DNA from: Fluviicola sp.
GTDB taxonomy: Bacteria > Bacteroidota > Bacteroidia > Flavobacteriales_D > Crocinitomicaceae
NCBI RefSeq assembly: GCF_039596395.1
Contig: NZ_JBCNJT010000002.1
Coordinates: 310,001-374,000, forward strand
DNA: 64,000 nucleotides
Reading direction: 5' to 3'
Below are positions 18,323 through 26,097 of this stretch, piece by piece. A program made the translations under genes and the position numbers. Within the stretch, counting starts at the first letter, position 1. Each line of letters opens with the position of its first letter. The notes under the pieces are model-generated. The model did not search any database, had not been told where the DNA came from, and saw nothing but the letters and a program-made list of their open reading frames with translations.

Positions 18323-18871
18323 ATGGAATTTAAACGTACGGCAATTGCCGATGTGATACTGATACAACCTACTATTTTCGGTGATGAAAGGGGCTACTTT
18401 TTTGAGTCTTTCCATCAGCAGAAGTTCAACGAGTTCATTGGTTCGGAAGTTTCTTTCGTACAGGACAATGAATCGAAATCTTCCAAAGGCGTGTTGCGCG
18501 GCCTTCACTTCCAGGCTCCTCCGCATGCACAGGGAAAATTAGTAAGGGTTGTAAAAGGAAGCGTGCTGGACGTTGCTTTGGATATTCGCAAAAGTTCACC
18601 GACTTACGGAAAGCATGTTTCGTTTGTCCTGAGCGGGGATAATAAAACCCAGGCTTACATCCCGGAAGGCTTTGCCCATGGTTTTGTGACCCTGGAAGAC
18701 GATACTGTTTTCCAATACAAATGCACCGACTGGTACAATCCATCCAGCGAAGGAAGCATCTTTTGGAATGATCCTGCGTTAAACATCCGATGGGAAGAAA
18801 CGGATCCGGTTTTATCTGCAAAAGATCAGACCGGAATCCTTCTGGCAGATTTTATTACTCCATTTGAATAG
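18323..18871 (+). CDS. rfbC: dTDP-4-dehydrorhamnose 3,5-epimerase
   Basis: 182 residues, family length. The motifs are FGDERGYFFESF, QDNESKSSKGVLRGLHFQ with the catalytic His, KLVRVVKGSVLDVALD and YIPEGFAHGFVTLED with the second-site tyrosine region. The enzyme makes dTDP-4-dehydro-L-rhamnose. RfbA, RfbB and RfbD are not in this window, so either they lie elsewhere or the product is another dTDP-6-deoxysugar. It sits 81 nt after the tyrosine kinase gene and 6 nt before the WecA-like gene, within the polysaccharide unit. Confidence 0.93.
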   Translation: MEFKRTAIADVILIQPTIFGDERGYFFESFHQQKFNEFIGSEVSFVQDNESKSSKGVLRGLHFQAPPHAQGKLVRVVKGSVLDVALDIRKSSPTYGKHVSFVLSGDNKTQAYIPEGFAHGFVTLEDDTVFQYKCTDWYNPSSEGSIFWNDPALNIRWEETDPVLSAKDQTGILLADFITPFE

Positions 18872-18877
18872 GTAAAG

Positions 18878-19942
18878 ATGACGTTTGAAATAACTTTGGC
18901 ATGTATTGGATTCCTGATTATGGGAATCATCATGAGCTATGTATCCAATGGAATCCTTCTGCGATTTTCCCAAAGCCTGGGAATCCGGAATAAGAACGAC
19001 GTAACGGTACGCTGGGCCAATGAGTCGAAACCATCTTTGGGCGGGATCGGTTTTTTTGTTGCTTTCTTCTTCGGAACAGTAGCCTACTCGATCATTTTTA
19101 ACAATGAGAATATCTTTCAGAACCGGCAGTTTGTGGGATTAATGACCGCAGGCACCATTTCCTTCATCATGGGGCTGGCAGACGATGCTTACAACACCCG
19201 GCCATTTATCAAATTGTTCGTACAAATCCTTTGCGGGATGATTTTCGTTTACACACACAATATCATCGAACTGACACAGATCGGTTGGGTAAATGCGCTG
19301 ATTACGGTGACGTGGGTCGTTGGAATGATGAATTCCCTGAACATGCTCGATAACATGGACGGAATTACGGGAACTACTTCCCTGTTCCTGCTCCTTTCCT
19401 GTTTGGCGAGTAATGTCATTTTGTTCGATTGGAACATGAACATCTGGACGCTTACCATGCTCATCCAGATCGGGGCGATTATCGGGTTTCTGGGATACAA
19501 CATCTATCCTTCCAAGTTGTTCATGGGCGATGCCGGAAGCCAGTTCATCGGGTTGTTTGTTGCCTTCTTTTCCATTCATGAATTGTGGAATATCGGAAAT
19601 GTGACGCTGTTAAATCCGCTAACCGGCGGAGCAATCACGCTGATTGCCTTCACCCCCGCAATTTCAGACACACTTACAGTTGTGATCAACCGGTTGAGAA
19701 AGGGAAAGTCCCCCATGGTCGGTGGAAAAGATCATACGACCCATCATTTGGTGTATTCGGGGTTAAACGACCGCCAGGTGTGGCTCGTTTTCCTCGGAAT
19801 CGGGCTGATGGCTACTCTGGTAACGATTTTAGCAGTTGTCTTCGCGAAAATGGGGAATCCGTGGATGGCGTTTTTCCTTACCAGCTACTTTTTTGCCGTG
19901 TTTTTTGTGTTATACCGCAACACGATTGTTCACAAGAAGTAA
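18878..19942 (+). CDS. Undecaprenyl-phosphate GlcNAc-1-phosphate transferase-like (WecA/TagO/MraY superfamily)
   Basis: 354 residues, about ten transmembrane helices from residue 1 to the end. Superfamily motifs: SLGGIGFF, the Asp pair in GLADDAYNTRP, NMLDNMDGITG, FMGDAGSQFIG, and the cytoplasmic loop GGKDHTTHHLV. Such enzymes start glycan synthesis by moving a HexNAc-1-phosphate from its UDP form to undecaprenyl phosphate in the inner membrane. It is the last gene of the plus-strand polysaccharide unit. MraY itself is unlikely, as no mur genes are near and the loop is of the WecA type. Confidence 0.88.
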   Translation: MTFEITLACIGFLIMGIIMSYVSNGILLRFSQSLGIRNKNDVTVRWANESKPSLGGIGFFVAFFFGTVAYSIIFNNENIFQNRQFVGLMTAGTISFIMGLADDAYNTRPFIKLFVQILCGMIFVYTHNIIELTQIGWVNALITVTWVVGMMNSLNMLDNMDGITGTTSLFLLLSCLASNVILFDWNMNIWTLTMLIQIGAIIGFLGYNIYPSKLFMGDAGSQFIGLFVAFFSIHELWNIGNVTLLNPLTGGAITLIAFTPAISDTLTVVINRLRKGKSPMVGGKDHTTHHLVYSGLNDRQVWLVFLGIGLMATLVTILAVVFAKMGNPWMAFFLTSYFFAVFFVLYRNTIVHKK

Positions 19943-19966
19943 CTTGTTTCCAAGACATAGGGAATT

Positions 19967-20563
19967 TGAACCACATAGGGACATAGGTCACATAGATTTA
20001 CAAAGTTGCCTGTAAACAGACAACTCTTAGTGGTGATGGATATAAATCAACCGCTAAATGCTTAATTATTCCTGCAAGTTCCGGTATAATTCATTGACCA
20101 GTGTTTTTTGACCTTCCCGAAAGATATTCGTACAATTAAAGTTGATGAGAATTCCTTTAGGCGCATCCAAAAGTTTCATATAGCTTAAAAGTTGGGCTTC
20201 ATATATTGGTTCGAGTGATTTTGTTGCTTTTAATTCAACTACTATAGAACCTGCTACATACAAATCTCATCGCAACATTGTTTCCAACAGTTTATCTCTA
20301 TAGCTTACCGGAACAATCATTTCTGTTTCAAAAGAAATTCCTCTATCCATTAATTCGATCTTCAGACACTCATGATAGATACTTTCAAGTAAGCCTGGAC
20401 CTAATTGACTATGTACTTCGATAGCAGCTCCAATTATATCATAAGTTAATTGATCTAAATAGGATTTTGTCATAAAATGGGAATAATGATTATTTACTTA
20501 ATATAACAAAAATTTGTATAATAACAATCAACTTCTATGTGACCTATGTCCCTATGTGGTTCA
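19967..20563. mobile_element. GxxExxY-carrying element with perfect 30-bp inverted ends
   Basis: The left end 19967-19996 (TGAACCACATAGGGACATAG, then GTCACATAGA) is the exact reverse complement of the right end 20534-20563, by direct reading of all 30 positions. Between them lies one gene, the interrupted GxxExxY gene, in DNA that looks more AT-rich than its surroundings. No target-site duplication is visible, and there is no transposase. Two other loci (7676-7811 and 36101-36282) have related ends without the gene. That it moves, or once moved, as a unit is inference. Confidence 0.6.
20066..20473 (-). pseudogene. GxxExxY family protein (PD-(D/E)XK-like) interrupted by an in-frame TGA
   Basis: One frame of 135 codons with a single stop: the N-terminal 68 residues (MTKSYLDQLTYDIIGAAIEV, with the family signature GLLESIY) end in LETMLR, then TGA, then DLYVAGSIVVELKATK and the rest. 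At this place the family has R-x-D-L, where the Asp and the later ExK (ELK) form the predicted nuclease-like active site, so the stop falls just before it. Both halves are otherwise intact and collinear, and the second has no ATG. A recent nonsense mutation, a sequencing error or readthrough are all possible. The gene is the only cargo between 30-bp inverted repeats. Confidence 0.75.
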
Positions 20564-20611
20564 TGGCATTATTCTCCTATTTGGTTATTATAAAACTCGC
20601 ATTAGATTGTG

Positions 20612-20619
20612 TAATTTTG
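20612..20619 (+). promoter_or_regulatory. -7 box TAATTTTG for the lytic transglycosylase gene
   Basis: Exact TAnnTTTG match with 20 nt to the ATG at 20640, close to the 16-21-nt spacing seen for several other genes here. Confidence 0.55.
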
Positions 20620-20639
20620 TAGTGCTTTAATTGCATGAC

Positions 20640-21569
20640 ATGAGACACATTTTCATTTGCTTATCTCTTACTTTAATGGTTGCATGCCAGAATAACGAAA
20701 CCAAAGAGAAAAAAGAAGAGGCGAAACACCAGGAAGTCGTTGCTGCATCCGCTGTAGTTTTCCCGGCCTTGCCCCAAAGCATGGAGTTTGCCGGAACGAC
20801 CATCAATCTCCAGGACGAAGATCTGCGCGAACGACTGGACCGCGAAGTGCTCATGACGGCCTATTACCAAAGCGCGTGGATCGGAGCCATTAAACGTGCA
20901 AACAGATATTTTCCTGAAATTGAACGCATTCTGAAAGAAGAAGGTGTTCCAAACGACTTTAAATACCTGGCAATCATTGAAAGTAACCTGCAGCAGGCAA
21001 TTTCACCGGTCGGTGCACAGGGTTTCTGGCAATTCATGCCGGCAACCGCCAAATTATACGGCTTACAAATGAACGATGAAATTGACGAGCGCCTGAATAT
21101 TGAAAAAAGTACGCATGCGGCCTGCCAATACCTGAAAGATGCACACAGCACACTGAATGATTGGGTCATGACAACTGCTTCTTACAACCGCGGAGTCGGC
21201 GGGGTAATCGATGACATGGAATGGCAAAAAACAGAGCACTATTTCGATACTTACCAAAACAGCGAAACCGGTCGGTACGTTTTCCGCCTGCTTGCAACAA
21301 AACTCATTTATGAGAACCCGGAAGCCTATGGTTTTTACCCGGATAAAATGGAATTGTATGAACCATTCCGTGTTCAGAAAGTAGTTGTGGAAGAATCTAT
21401 CCCGAACCTGGCACTTTGGTCAAACGATCAGGGCTTTAATATCAAAATTCTTCGTAAATTAAATCCTTGGTTGAAAACAACCAAATTGACCATAAAGGCA
21501 GGAAAGAAATTCACCCTGCTTTTGCCGGCAGCTTCCGAAAATCTGAAACCATATAACGCTTATAAGTAG
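20640..21569 (+). CDS. Lytic murein transglycosylase lipoprotein (SLT, MltD-like)
   Basis: 309 residues from the ATG at 20640; a TTG three codons earlier is less likely. Lipoprotein signal MRHIFICLSLTLMVAC with acylated Cys16, then a charged linker. The SLT domain spans about 80-230: catalytic Glu114 in LAIIESNLQQAIS, then PVGAQGFWQFMPATAKLYGL, and a later TTASYNRGVGGV. The C-terminal 55 residues, ending KAGKKFTLLLP, resemble a LysM module. It cleaves glycan strands of peptidoglycan from the periplasmic side of a membrane, making 1,6-anhydro ends. A -7 box lies 20 nt upstream. Confidence 0.87.
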   Translation: MRHIFICLSLTLMVACQNNETKEKKEEAKHQEVVAASAVVFPALPQSMEFAGTTINLQDEDLRERLDREVLMTAYYQSAWIGAIKRANRYFPEIERILKEEGVPNDFKYLAIIESNLQQAISPVGAQGFWQFMPATAKLYGLQMNDEIDERLNIEKSTHAACQYLKDAHSTLNDWVMTTASYNRGVGGVIDDMEWQKTEHYFDTYQNSETGRYVFRLLATKLIYENPEAYGFYPDKMELYEPFRVQKVVVEESIPNLALWSNDQGFNIKILRKLNPWLKTTKLTIKAGKKFTLLLPAASENLKPYNAYK

Positions 21570-21584
21570 CGGGTCAAAAGGTTG

Positions 21585-21645
21585 AAACGGTTCAAAAAGT
21601 TCCATGAAATTTGAACTCTTGAACTCTTTGAACTCTTGAACCTGC
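21585..21645. repeat. TTGAAC/GTTCAA array
   Basis: A run of degenerate GTTCAAAA and TTGAACTC units between the transglycosylase stop and the uvrA start. It is the same family of low-complexity repeat as at 1463-1545, 51107-51190 and 53150-53250. Confidence 0.5.
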
Positions 21646-21687
21646 CTTATTAATTGATATTAATTTAAAGATTACACACATTTTGAC

Positions 21688-24537
21688 ATGAGTCTTGACG
21701 AACAAACAAAAACAATTGAAGTTTACGGAGCCAGGGAACACAATTTAAAAGACGTCCATTTAGAAATCCCCAGGGATAAACTCGTTGTATTTACGGGTCT
21801 GAGCGGAAGCGGGAAATCTTCACTGGCATTTGACACGATCTTTGCTGAAGGACAACGCCGATATATCGAAACGTTTTCATCTTATGCCCGCCAGTTTTTG
21901 GGCGGTATGGAACGCCCCGATGTGGATAAGATCAATGGCCTGAGCCCGGTTATTTCGATCGAACAAAAAACGGTTTCGAGAAGTCCGCGCTCTACAGTGG
22001 GCACCATTACGGAAATCTACGATTTCATGCGTTTGCTTTACGCACGTATCGGAACGGCCTATTCCTACGAAACGGGAGAGCAAATGGTTAAGTATTCGGA
22101 TGACCAGATTACCGATTTGATCATTGAACAATTTGAAGGCAAAAAAGTACTCATCCTTGCTCCCAAAATCAAAGGAAGAAAAGGGCATTACCGCGAATTG
22201 TTCGAACAGATCGGGAAAATGGGATATTCCAAAGCACGCATTGACGGCGAGATCGTGGAAATCACCAAGGGAATGCGTTTGGACCGTTACAAAATCCACG
22301 ACATTGAAATTGTGGTGGACCGGATACAGGTGAAGGCGGAAGACCGCAAACGTTTGTACGACTCCATCACAATGGCTATGAAGCACGGAGGAAAAAGCAT
22401 GATGATCCAGGATTTCGAAACGAACCAGGTCCGTCATTTCTCCCGTTTGCTCATGTGTCCCACAACCGGAATTTCTTACCCGGAACCGGAACCGAATTTA
22501 TTTTCCTTCAATTCACCCTATGGAGCTTGCCCGACCTGCGTCGGTTTGGGTGAAATTTCAGAGATTGACCGCGACAAAGTCATTCCGGATCCTAAATTAA
22601 GTATCAAAAAAGGTGGTTTGGCCCCGATCGGTGAATACAAAAGAAACTGGTTCTTTGAACGTATCGAAGCTTTCCTGCAACAGGAAGGATATACCATCAA
22701 TACGCCTATTGCAGATCTTCCCGACGATTTAATCCACGTCATCCTGAACGGAAATGAAGGCCTGGAACAAAGCGGCAAGGAAGCAACCATTCAATTCGAA
22801 GGACTTGGGAATTTCATGGCGCGGCATGCCGAAGAAAGCACAGCCGGAATTCAACGCTGGGCGCAAAGTTTCATGAACAAGATTACTTGTCCGGAATGTC
22901 ACGGTGCACGCCTGAAAAAAGAAGCGCTTCATTTCAAGGTTAATGGAAAAACGTTGGGTGAGGTTGCTACACTGGACATCCAGGAACTGGCTGTTTGGCT
23001 GGAGAACATTGAAAGTTCCCTGACCAACGAACAGCAGGTGATCGGAACAGAAATCCTAAAAGAAATCCGTGCACGTGTGCGCTTCATCCTGGAAGTCGGG
23101 TTGGAATATTTGACCCTTCACCGTTCTGCCAGAAGTTTATCGGGCGGTGAAGCACAACGCATCCGTTTGGCAACCCAAATCGGGTCCGAACTGATGAATG
23201 TATTGTACATCCTGGACGAACCGAGTATCGGGTTGCACCAGCGCGACAATACCCGTTTGATCAATTCCCTGAAGCGCCTGAGAGATACCGGGAATTCCGT
23301 GATTGTGGTAGAACACGACCGCGAAATGATGGAGGCTGCGGATTTTGTGGTTGATATCGGTCCGGGAGCAGGAGTACACGGCGGAGAAATTGTCAATGCA
23401 GCTCCGTTCAACGAATTGGTTTCTACAGATTCCATCACCACCAAATACCTGAACGGCGAACTGGAAATTGAAATTCCGAAAAAACGCCGGAAAGGAAACG
23501 GGAAAAAACTGGTACTGAAAGGTGCAACAGGAAATAACTTAAAAAACGTCGATTTAACGATTCCTTTGGGAACATTGACCTGCGTTACCGGTGTTTCGGG
23601 AAGCGGGAAATCTACGTTGATCAATCATACGCTTTACCCTATTCTGAACGCTCATATTTACAACGGCGTGAAAAAACCCATGCCTTACAAGAAAATTGAA
23701 GGACTGGAATTCCTGGATAAAGTAATTGAGATCGATCAAAGCCCGATCGGGAGAACTCCACGCAGTAACCCGGCAACTTACACGAATGTGTTTACAGAGA
23801 TCCGTTCGCTGTTTGCTGCCCTGCCGGAAGCACAGATCCGTGGGTACAAGGCGGGAAGATTCTCTTTCAACGTAGCCGGAGGACGCTGTGACACCTGTGG
23901 TGGTGGCGGTTTAAAAGTCATCGAAATGAATTTCCTTCCGGATGTGTATGTAGAATGTGAAACCTGCAACGGAAAACGCTACAACCGCGAAACGCTGGAA
24001 GTTCGTTACAAAGGAAAATCGATCAATGATGTACTGGAAATGACCATTGAAGATGCGGTCGTTTTCTTTGAAAATGTTCCGAAAATCCATCGTGTACTGG
24101 AAACATTGAATTCGGTTGGTTTGGGTTACATCAAATTGGGGCAGCCTTCTACCACTGTAAGCGGTGGTGAAGCTCAACGCATCAAGCTGGCAGGTGAACT
24201 TACCAAACGCGGAACCGGGAACACGATTTATATCCTGGACGAACCAAGCACCGGCTTGCATTTCGAAGATATCCGCATGCTGATCGAAGTCCTTCAGCGT
24301 TTGGTTGATGATGGAAATACCGTTCTGGTCATCGAGCACAACCTGGACATCGTGAAGGTAGCAGATCACATTATTGACGTTGGCCCGGAAGGAGGAAGAG
24401 GCGGTGGAAACATTGTCTGCACCGGAACACCGGAAGAGATCATTAAAAAATATACCGACGTTTCTCACACGGCGAAATACCTGAAAATGGAAATGGAGCA
24501 CATGGAGAAATTGAAGAAACAAGCAAAAAAGAAATAA
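21688..24537 (+). CDS. uvrA: Excinuclease ABC subunit UvrA
   Basis: 949 residues, full length. Two ABC-type ATPase halves have Walker A GLSGSGKSSLAFDT near 36 and GVSGSGKSTLINHTL near 635, two signature regions (LSGGEAQRIRLA and VSGGEAQRIKLA) and two Walker B segments (ILDEPSIGLH, ILDEPSTGLH). Zinc-binding CxxC pairs occur at CPTCVGLGE, CPECHGARL, CDTCGGGGLK and CETCNGKRY. It recognises bulky lesions and loads UvrB in nucleotide excision repair. It is transcribed alone, followed by a strong hairpin terminator. The lysine-rich tail (KLKKQAKKK) is ordinary. Confidence 0.98.
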   Translation: MSLDEQTKTIEVYGAREHNLKDVHLEIPRDKLVVFTGLSGSGKSSLAFDTIFAEGQRRYIETFSSYARQFLGGMERPDVDKINGLSPVISIEQKTVSRSPRSTVGTITEIYDFMRLLYARIGTAYSYETGEQMVKYSDDQITDLIIEQFEGKKVLILAPKIKGRKGHYRELFEQIGKMGYSKARIDGEIVEITKGMRLDRYKIHDIEIVVDRIQVKAEDRKRLYDSITMAMKHGGKSMMIQDFETNQVRHFSRLLMCPTTGISYPEPEPNLFSFNSPYGACPTCVGLGEISEIDRDKVIPDPKLSIKKGGLAPIGEYKRNWFFERIEAFLQQEGYTINTPIADLPDDLIHVILNGNEGLEQSGKEATIQFEGLGNFMARHAEESTAGIQRWAQSFMNKITCPECHGARLKKEALHFKVNGKTLGEVATLDIQELAVWLENIESSLTNEQQVIGTEILKEIRARVRFILEVGLEYLTLHRSARSLSGGEAQRIRLATQIGSELMNVLYILDEPSIGLHQRDNTRLINSLKRLRDTGNSVIVVEHDREMMEAADFVVDIGPGAGVHGGEIVNAAPFNELVSTDSITTKYLNGELEIEIPKKRRKGNGKKLVLKGATGNNLKNVDLTIPLGTLTCVTGVSGSGKSTLINHTLYPILNAHIYNGVKKPMPYKKIEGLEFLDKVIEIDQSPIGRTPRSNPATYTNVFTEIRSLFAALPEAQIRGYKAGRFSFNVAGGRCDTCGGGGLKVIEMNFLPDVYVECETCNGKRYNRETLEVRYKGKSINDVLEMTIEDAVVFFENVPKIHRVLETLNSVGLGYIKLGQPSTTVSGGEAQRIKLAGELTKRGTGNTIYILDEPSTGLHFEDIRMLIEVLQRLVDDGNTVLVIEHNLDIVKVADHIIDVGPEGGRGGGNIVCTGTPEEIIKKYTDVSHTAKYLKMEMEHMEKLKKQAKKK

Positions 24538-24543
24538 CAGGTC

Positions 24544-24580
24544 AAAATGAAGGGACGCAAGCATTGCGTCCCTTCATTTT
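24544..24580. terminator. Rho-independent terminator after uvrA, works in both directions
   Basis: The arms AAAATGAAGGGACGCAA (24544-24560) and its exact complement (24564-24580) pair over 17 bp around a GCA loop. The plus strand ends in TTTTTT, and the minus strand also has a T run, so it may serve the convergent aldo/keto reductase gene (stop at 24613) too. Confidence 0.9.
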
Positions 24581-24612
24581 TTGATTAATCGCGCGCCTAT
24601 TGGTATTGGTTA

Positions 24613-25569
24613 TTAACCCTGAACAGTAGCCAGTAAATCGTGTGGATATCCCATTGATATCTCACTCAGATTATCCAGCTGTTCAAGTTGTTCCGGACTT
24701 AATTGAAGCGATAGCCCTTTTATGCTTTCAGTTACATGATCTACCGACCGCGCTCCGATGATCGGGAAAACATTTTTTGAAAGAACCCAGGCAAAAGCTA
24801 CCTGGCCAGGTGTGGCTTCCAGTTCTTCCGCAAGAATAAAAAGCCGGTCCACAATTTTTCGGGTAAACTCATTTTCCTGATAATCCGCCGTTAGATTGAT
24901 ACGCCCGGTTTCCCCTTTTCGGTATTTGCCTGTAAGGATTCCTCCGGCTAAAGGCGAATACGCCATAGTTCCCAAGCCGAACTGATTTCCCATTGGAATC
25001 AATTCCCGCTCCGCTGTTCGCTGCAATAAATTATATTCCAGCTGATTGGCTGCCAGCCTGGTTGTGTTTCCAATGACAGCAGTTTTCCATGCCGGAAAAT
25101 TTGCTACACCGGTGTAAAGGATTTTTCCTGAACTTACCAAGTCCTCCAAACATCTCACAATTTCATCCAAAGGTGTGATTCCATCATCAAAATGCGGCAT
25201 ATAAATGTCAATGTAATCCGTATTCAACCGTTTTAAACTGGCTTCTACTCCTTGCCGCATTGCCTTGCGGTGATTTCCGAAATTGCTGAGGGAAGGATTT
25301 GCTTCGGCACTTTGCGTATACTTCGTTGACAAAATAAAATTGCTGCGCTGATTCCCGATAAATTGCCCGATTAATTCCTCCGATTCGCCAAGCTGATACC
25401 TGTCTGCCGTATCAATAAAATTTCCTCCTGCTTCCACGTATGCATGGAAGATCTTCCGGGCTTCTTCCCGGTCTGCCCCATATCCTTTTCGTGTACCAAA
25501 AGTTGCTGCTCCCAAGATTGCTTCACTCGCTTTTAAACCTGTGTTTGTTCCAAATAACTTATAATTCAT
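24613..25569 (-). CDS. Aldo/keto reductase
   Basis: 318 residues from the ATG at 25569; a start three codons earlier (25578) is possible. Family features of the (beta/alpha)8 fold: Asp and Tyr in NFIDTADRYQLGESEELIG, the Lys in ILSTKYT, and the His in YMPHFDDG, the usual D-Y-K-H tetrad. The C-terminal NADPH-binding segment is FPIIGARSVDHVTESI. It reduces carbonyl compounds with NADPH; the substrate is unknown. It is divergent from an HxlR regulator, a common arrangement for regulated reductases. A near-match -7 box (GAATTTTG, 25588-25595) lies 18 nt upstream, and a 12-bp palindrome at 25624-25635 lies between the two genes. Confidence 0.87.
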   Translation of the reverse strand: MNYKLFGTNTGLKASEAILGAATFGTRKGYGADREEARKIFHAYVEAGGNFIDTADRYQLGESEELIGQFIGNQRSNFILSTKYTQSAEANPSLSNFGNHRKAMRQGVEASLKRLNTDYIDIYMPHFDDGITPLDEIVRCLEDLVSSGKILYTGVANFPAWKTAVIGNTTRLAANQLEYNLLQRTAERELIPMGNQFGLGTMAYSPLAGGILTGKYRKGETGRINLTADYQENEFTRKIVDRLFILAEELEATPGQVAFAWVLSKNVFPIIGARSVDHVTESIKGLSLQLSPEQLEQLDNLSEISMGYPHDLLATVQG

Positions 25570-25623
25570 TTTGTACATTTTAGGTCACAAAATTCCTGAT
25601 TCATCCTGCAGCAAACAAGTACG

Positions 25624-25635
25624 GATAAATTTATC
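25624..25635. promoter_or_regulatory. Palindrome GATAAATTTATC, candidate HxlR operator
   Basis: A perfect 12-bp palindrome, 28 nt from the near-match -7 box of the reductase gene and 27 nt from the exact -7 box of the hxlR-like gene. The symmetrical position suits a site bound by the dimeric regulator to control both. Binding is inference. Confidence 0.4.
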
Positions 25636-25662
25636 TATGCCGGATAGTGTGCTCTAATCTTC

Positions 25663-25670
25663 TATATTTG
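25663..25670 (+). promoter_or_regulatory. -7 box TATATTTG for the HxlR-family gene
   Basis: Exact TAnnTTTG match, 18 nt upstream of the ATG at 25689. Confidence 0.55.
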
Positions 25671-25688
25671 ACACTAAAATTCTTCCTG

Positions 25689-26063
25689 ATGTACAAAAAA
25701 AAGATACCTGTTTCATTGGATTGTGGTCTGAATCTTTTCACTGCGGTGACTAACGGAAAATGGAAAATCAGTTTGATCTGGTGCATCTATAACGACATAA
25801 AAAGGCCTGGAGAGATCCAACGGAAAATTCCAAAAGCATCCCGAAGAGTTTTGGACACGCAATTACAGCAATTAACGGATCATGGAATTATTGTCAAAAA
25901 CAGTTACGATCAGCTGCCGCCAAAGGTGGAATATGAATTAACTCCTTTGGGAAGAACATTGATTCCATTGATTACGCACCTTGCACAGTGGGGAGAAGAT
26001 CACCGTCAAACGCTGGAAGATTTGATTGAGGCGGCTGAGAAAAAGCAGGACGCCCCGGCTTAA
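25689..26063 (+). CDS. HxlR-family winged-helix transcriptional regulator
   Basis: 124 residues from the ATG at 25689. An in-frame extension to 25647 would run through the promoter and lacks family similarity. The features are those of the HxlR/MarR-like fold: LNLFTAVTNGKWKISLIWCI, the recognition-helix region RRVLDTQLQQLTDHGII, and the wing PPKVEYELTPLGRTLIPL, then LAQWGEDH. Such proteins are dimeric and often respond to aldehydes or reactive electrophiles. It is divergent from the aldo/keto reductase gene and probably controls it and itself through the palindrome between them (inference). There is a single Cys (position 11) and another in the WCI segment. Confidence 0.87.
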   Translation: MYKKKIPVSLDCGLNLFTAVTNGKWKISLIWCIYNDIKRPGEIQRKIPKASRRVLDTQLQQLTDHGIIVKNSYDQLPPKVEYELTPLGRTLIPLITHLAQWGEDHRQTLEDLIEAAEKKQDAPA

Positions 26064-26097
26064 CCGGCACGCCCTTGTCTGTTATTGGTTTATGATA

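Noticed and set aside
17519-18526. 335-codon open frame on the minus strand over the tyrosine kinase and rfbC genes
   Set aside because: It is antisense to two clear genes, has no recognisable domain and results from their codon bias.
20264-20266. Selenocysteine recoding of the TGA in the GxxExxY gene
   Set aside because: No SECIS-like hairpin was seen after the TGA and the family has no Cys at this position; a nonsense change or error is simpler.
23911-24564. 217-codon minus-strand frame inside uvrA
   Set aside because: It overlaps a conserved UvrA domain completely and has no family features.
25647-25688. Longer N terminus for the HxlR regulator
   Set aside because: It would begin upstream of the -7 box and adds a hydrophobic stretch foreign to the family.
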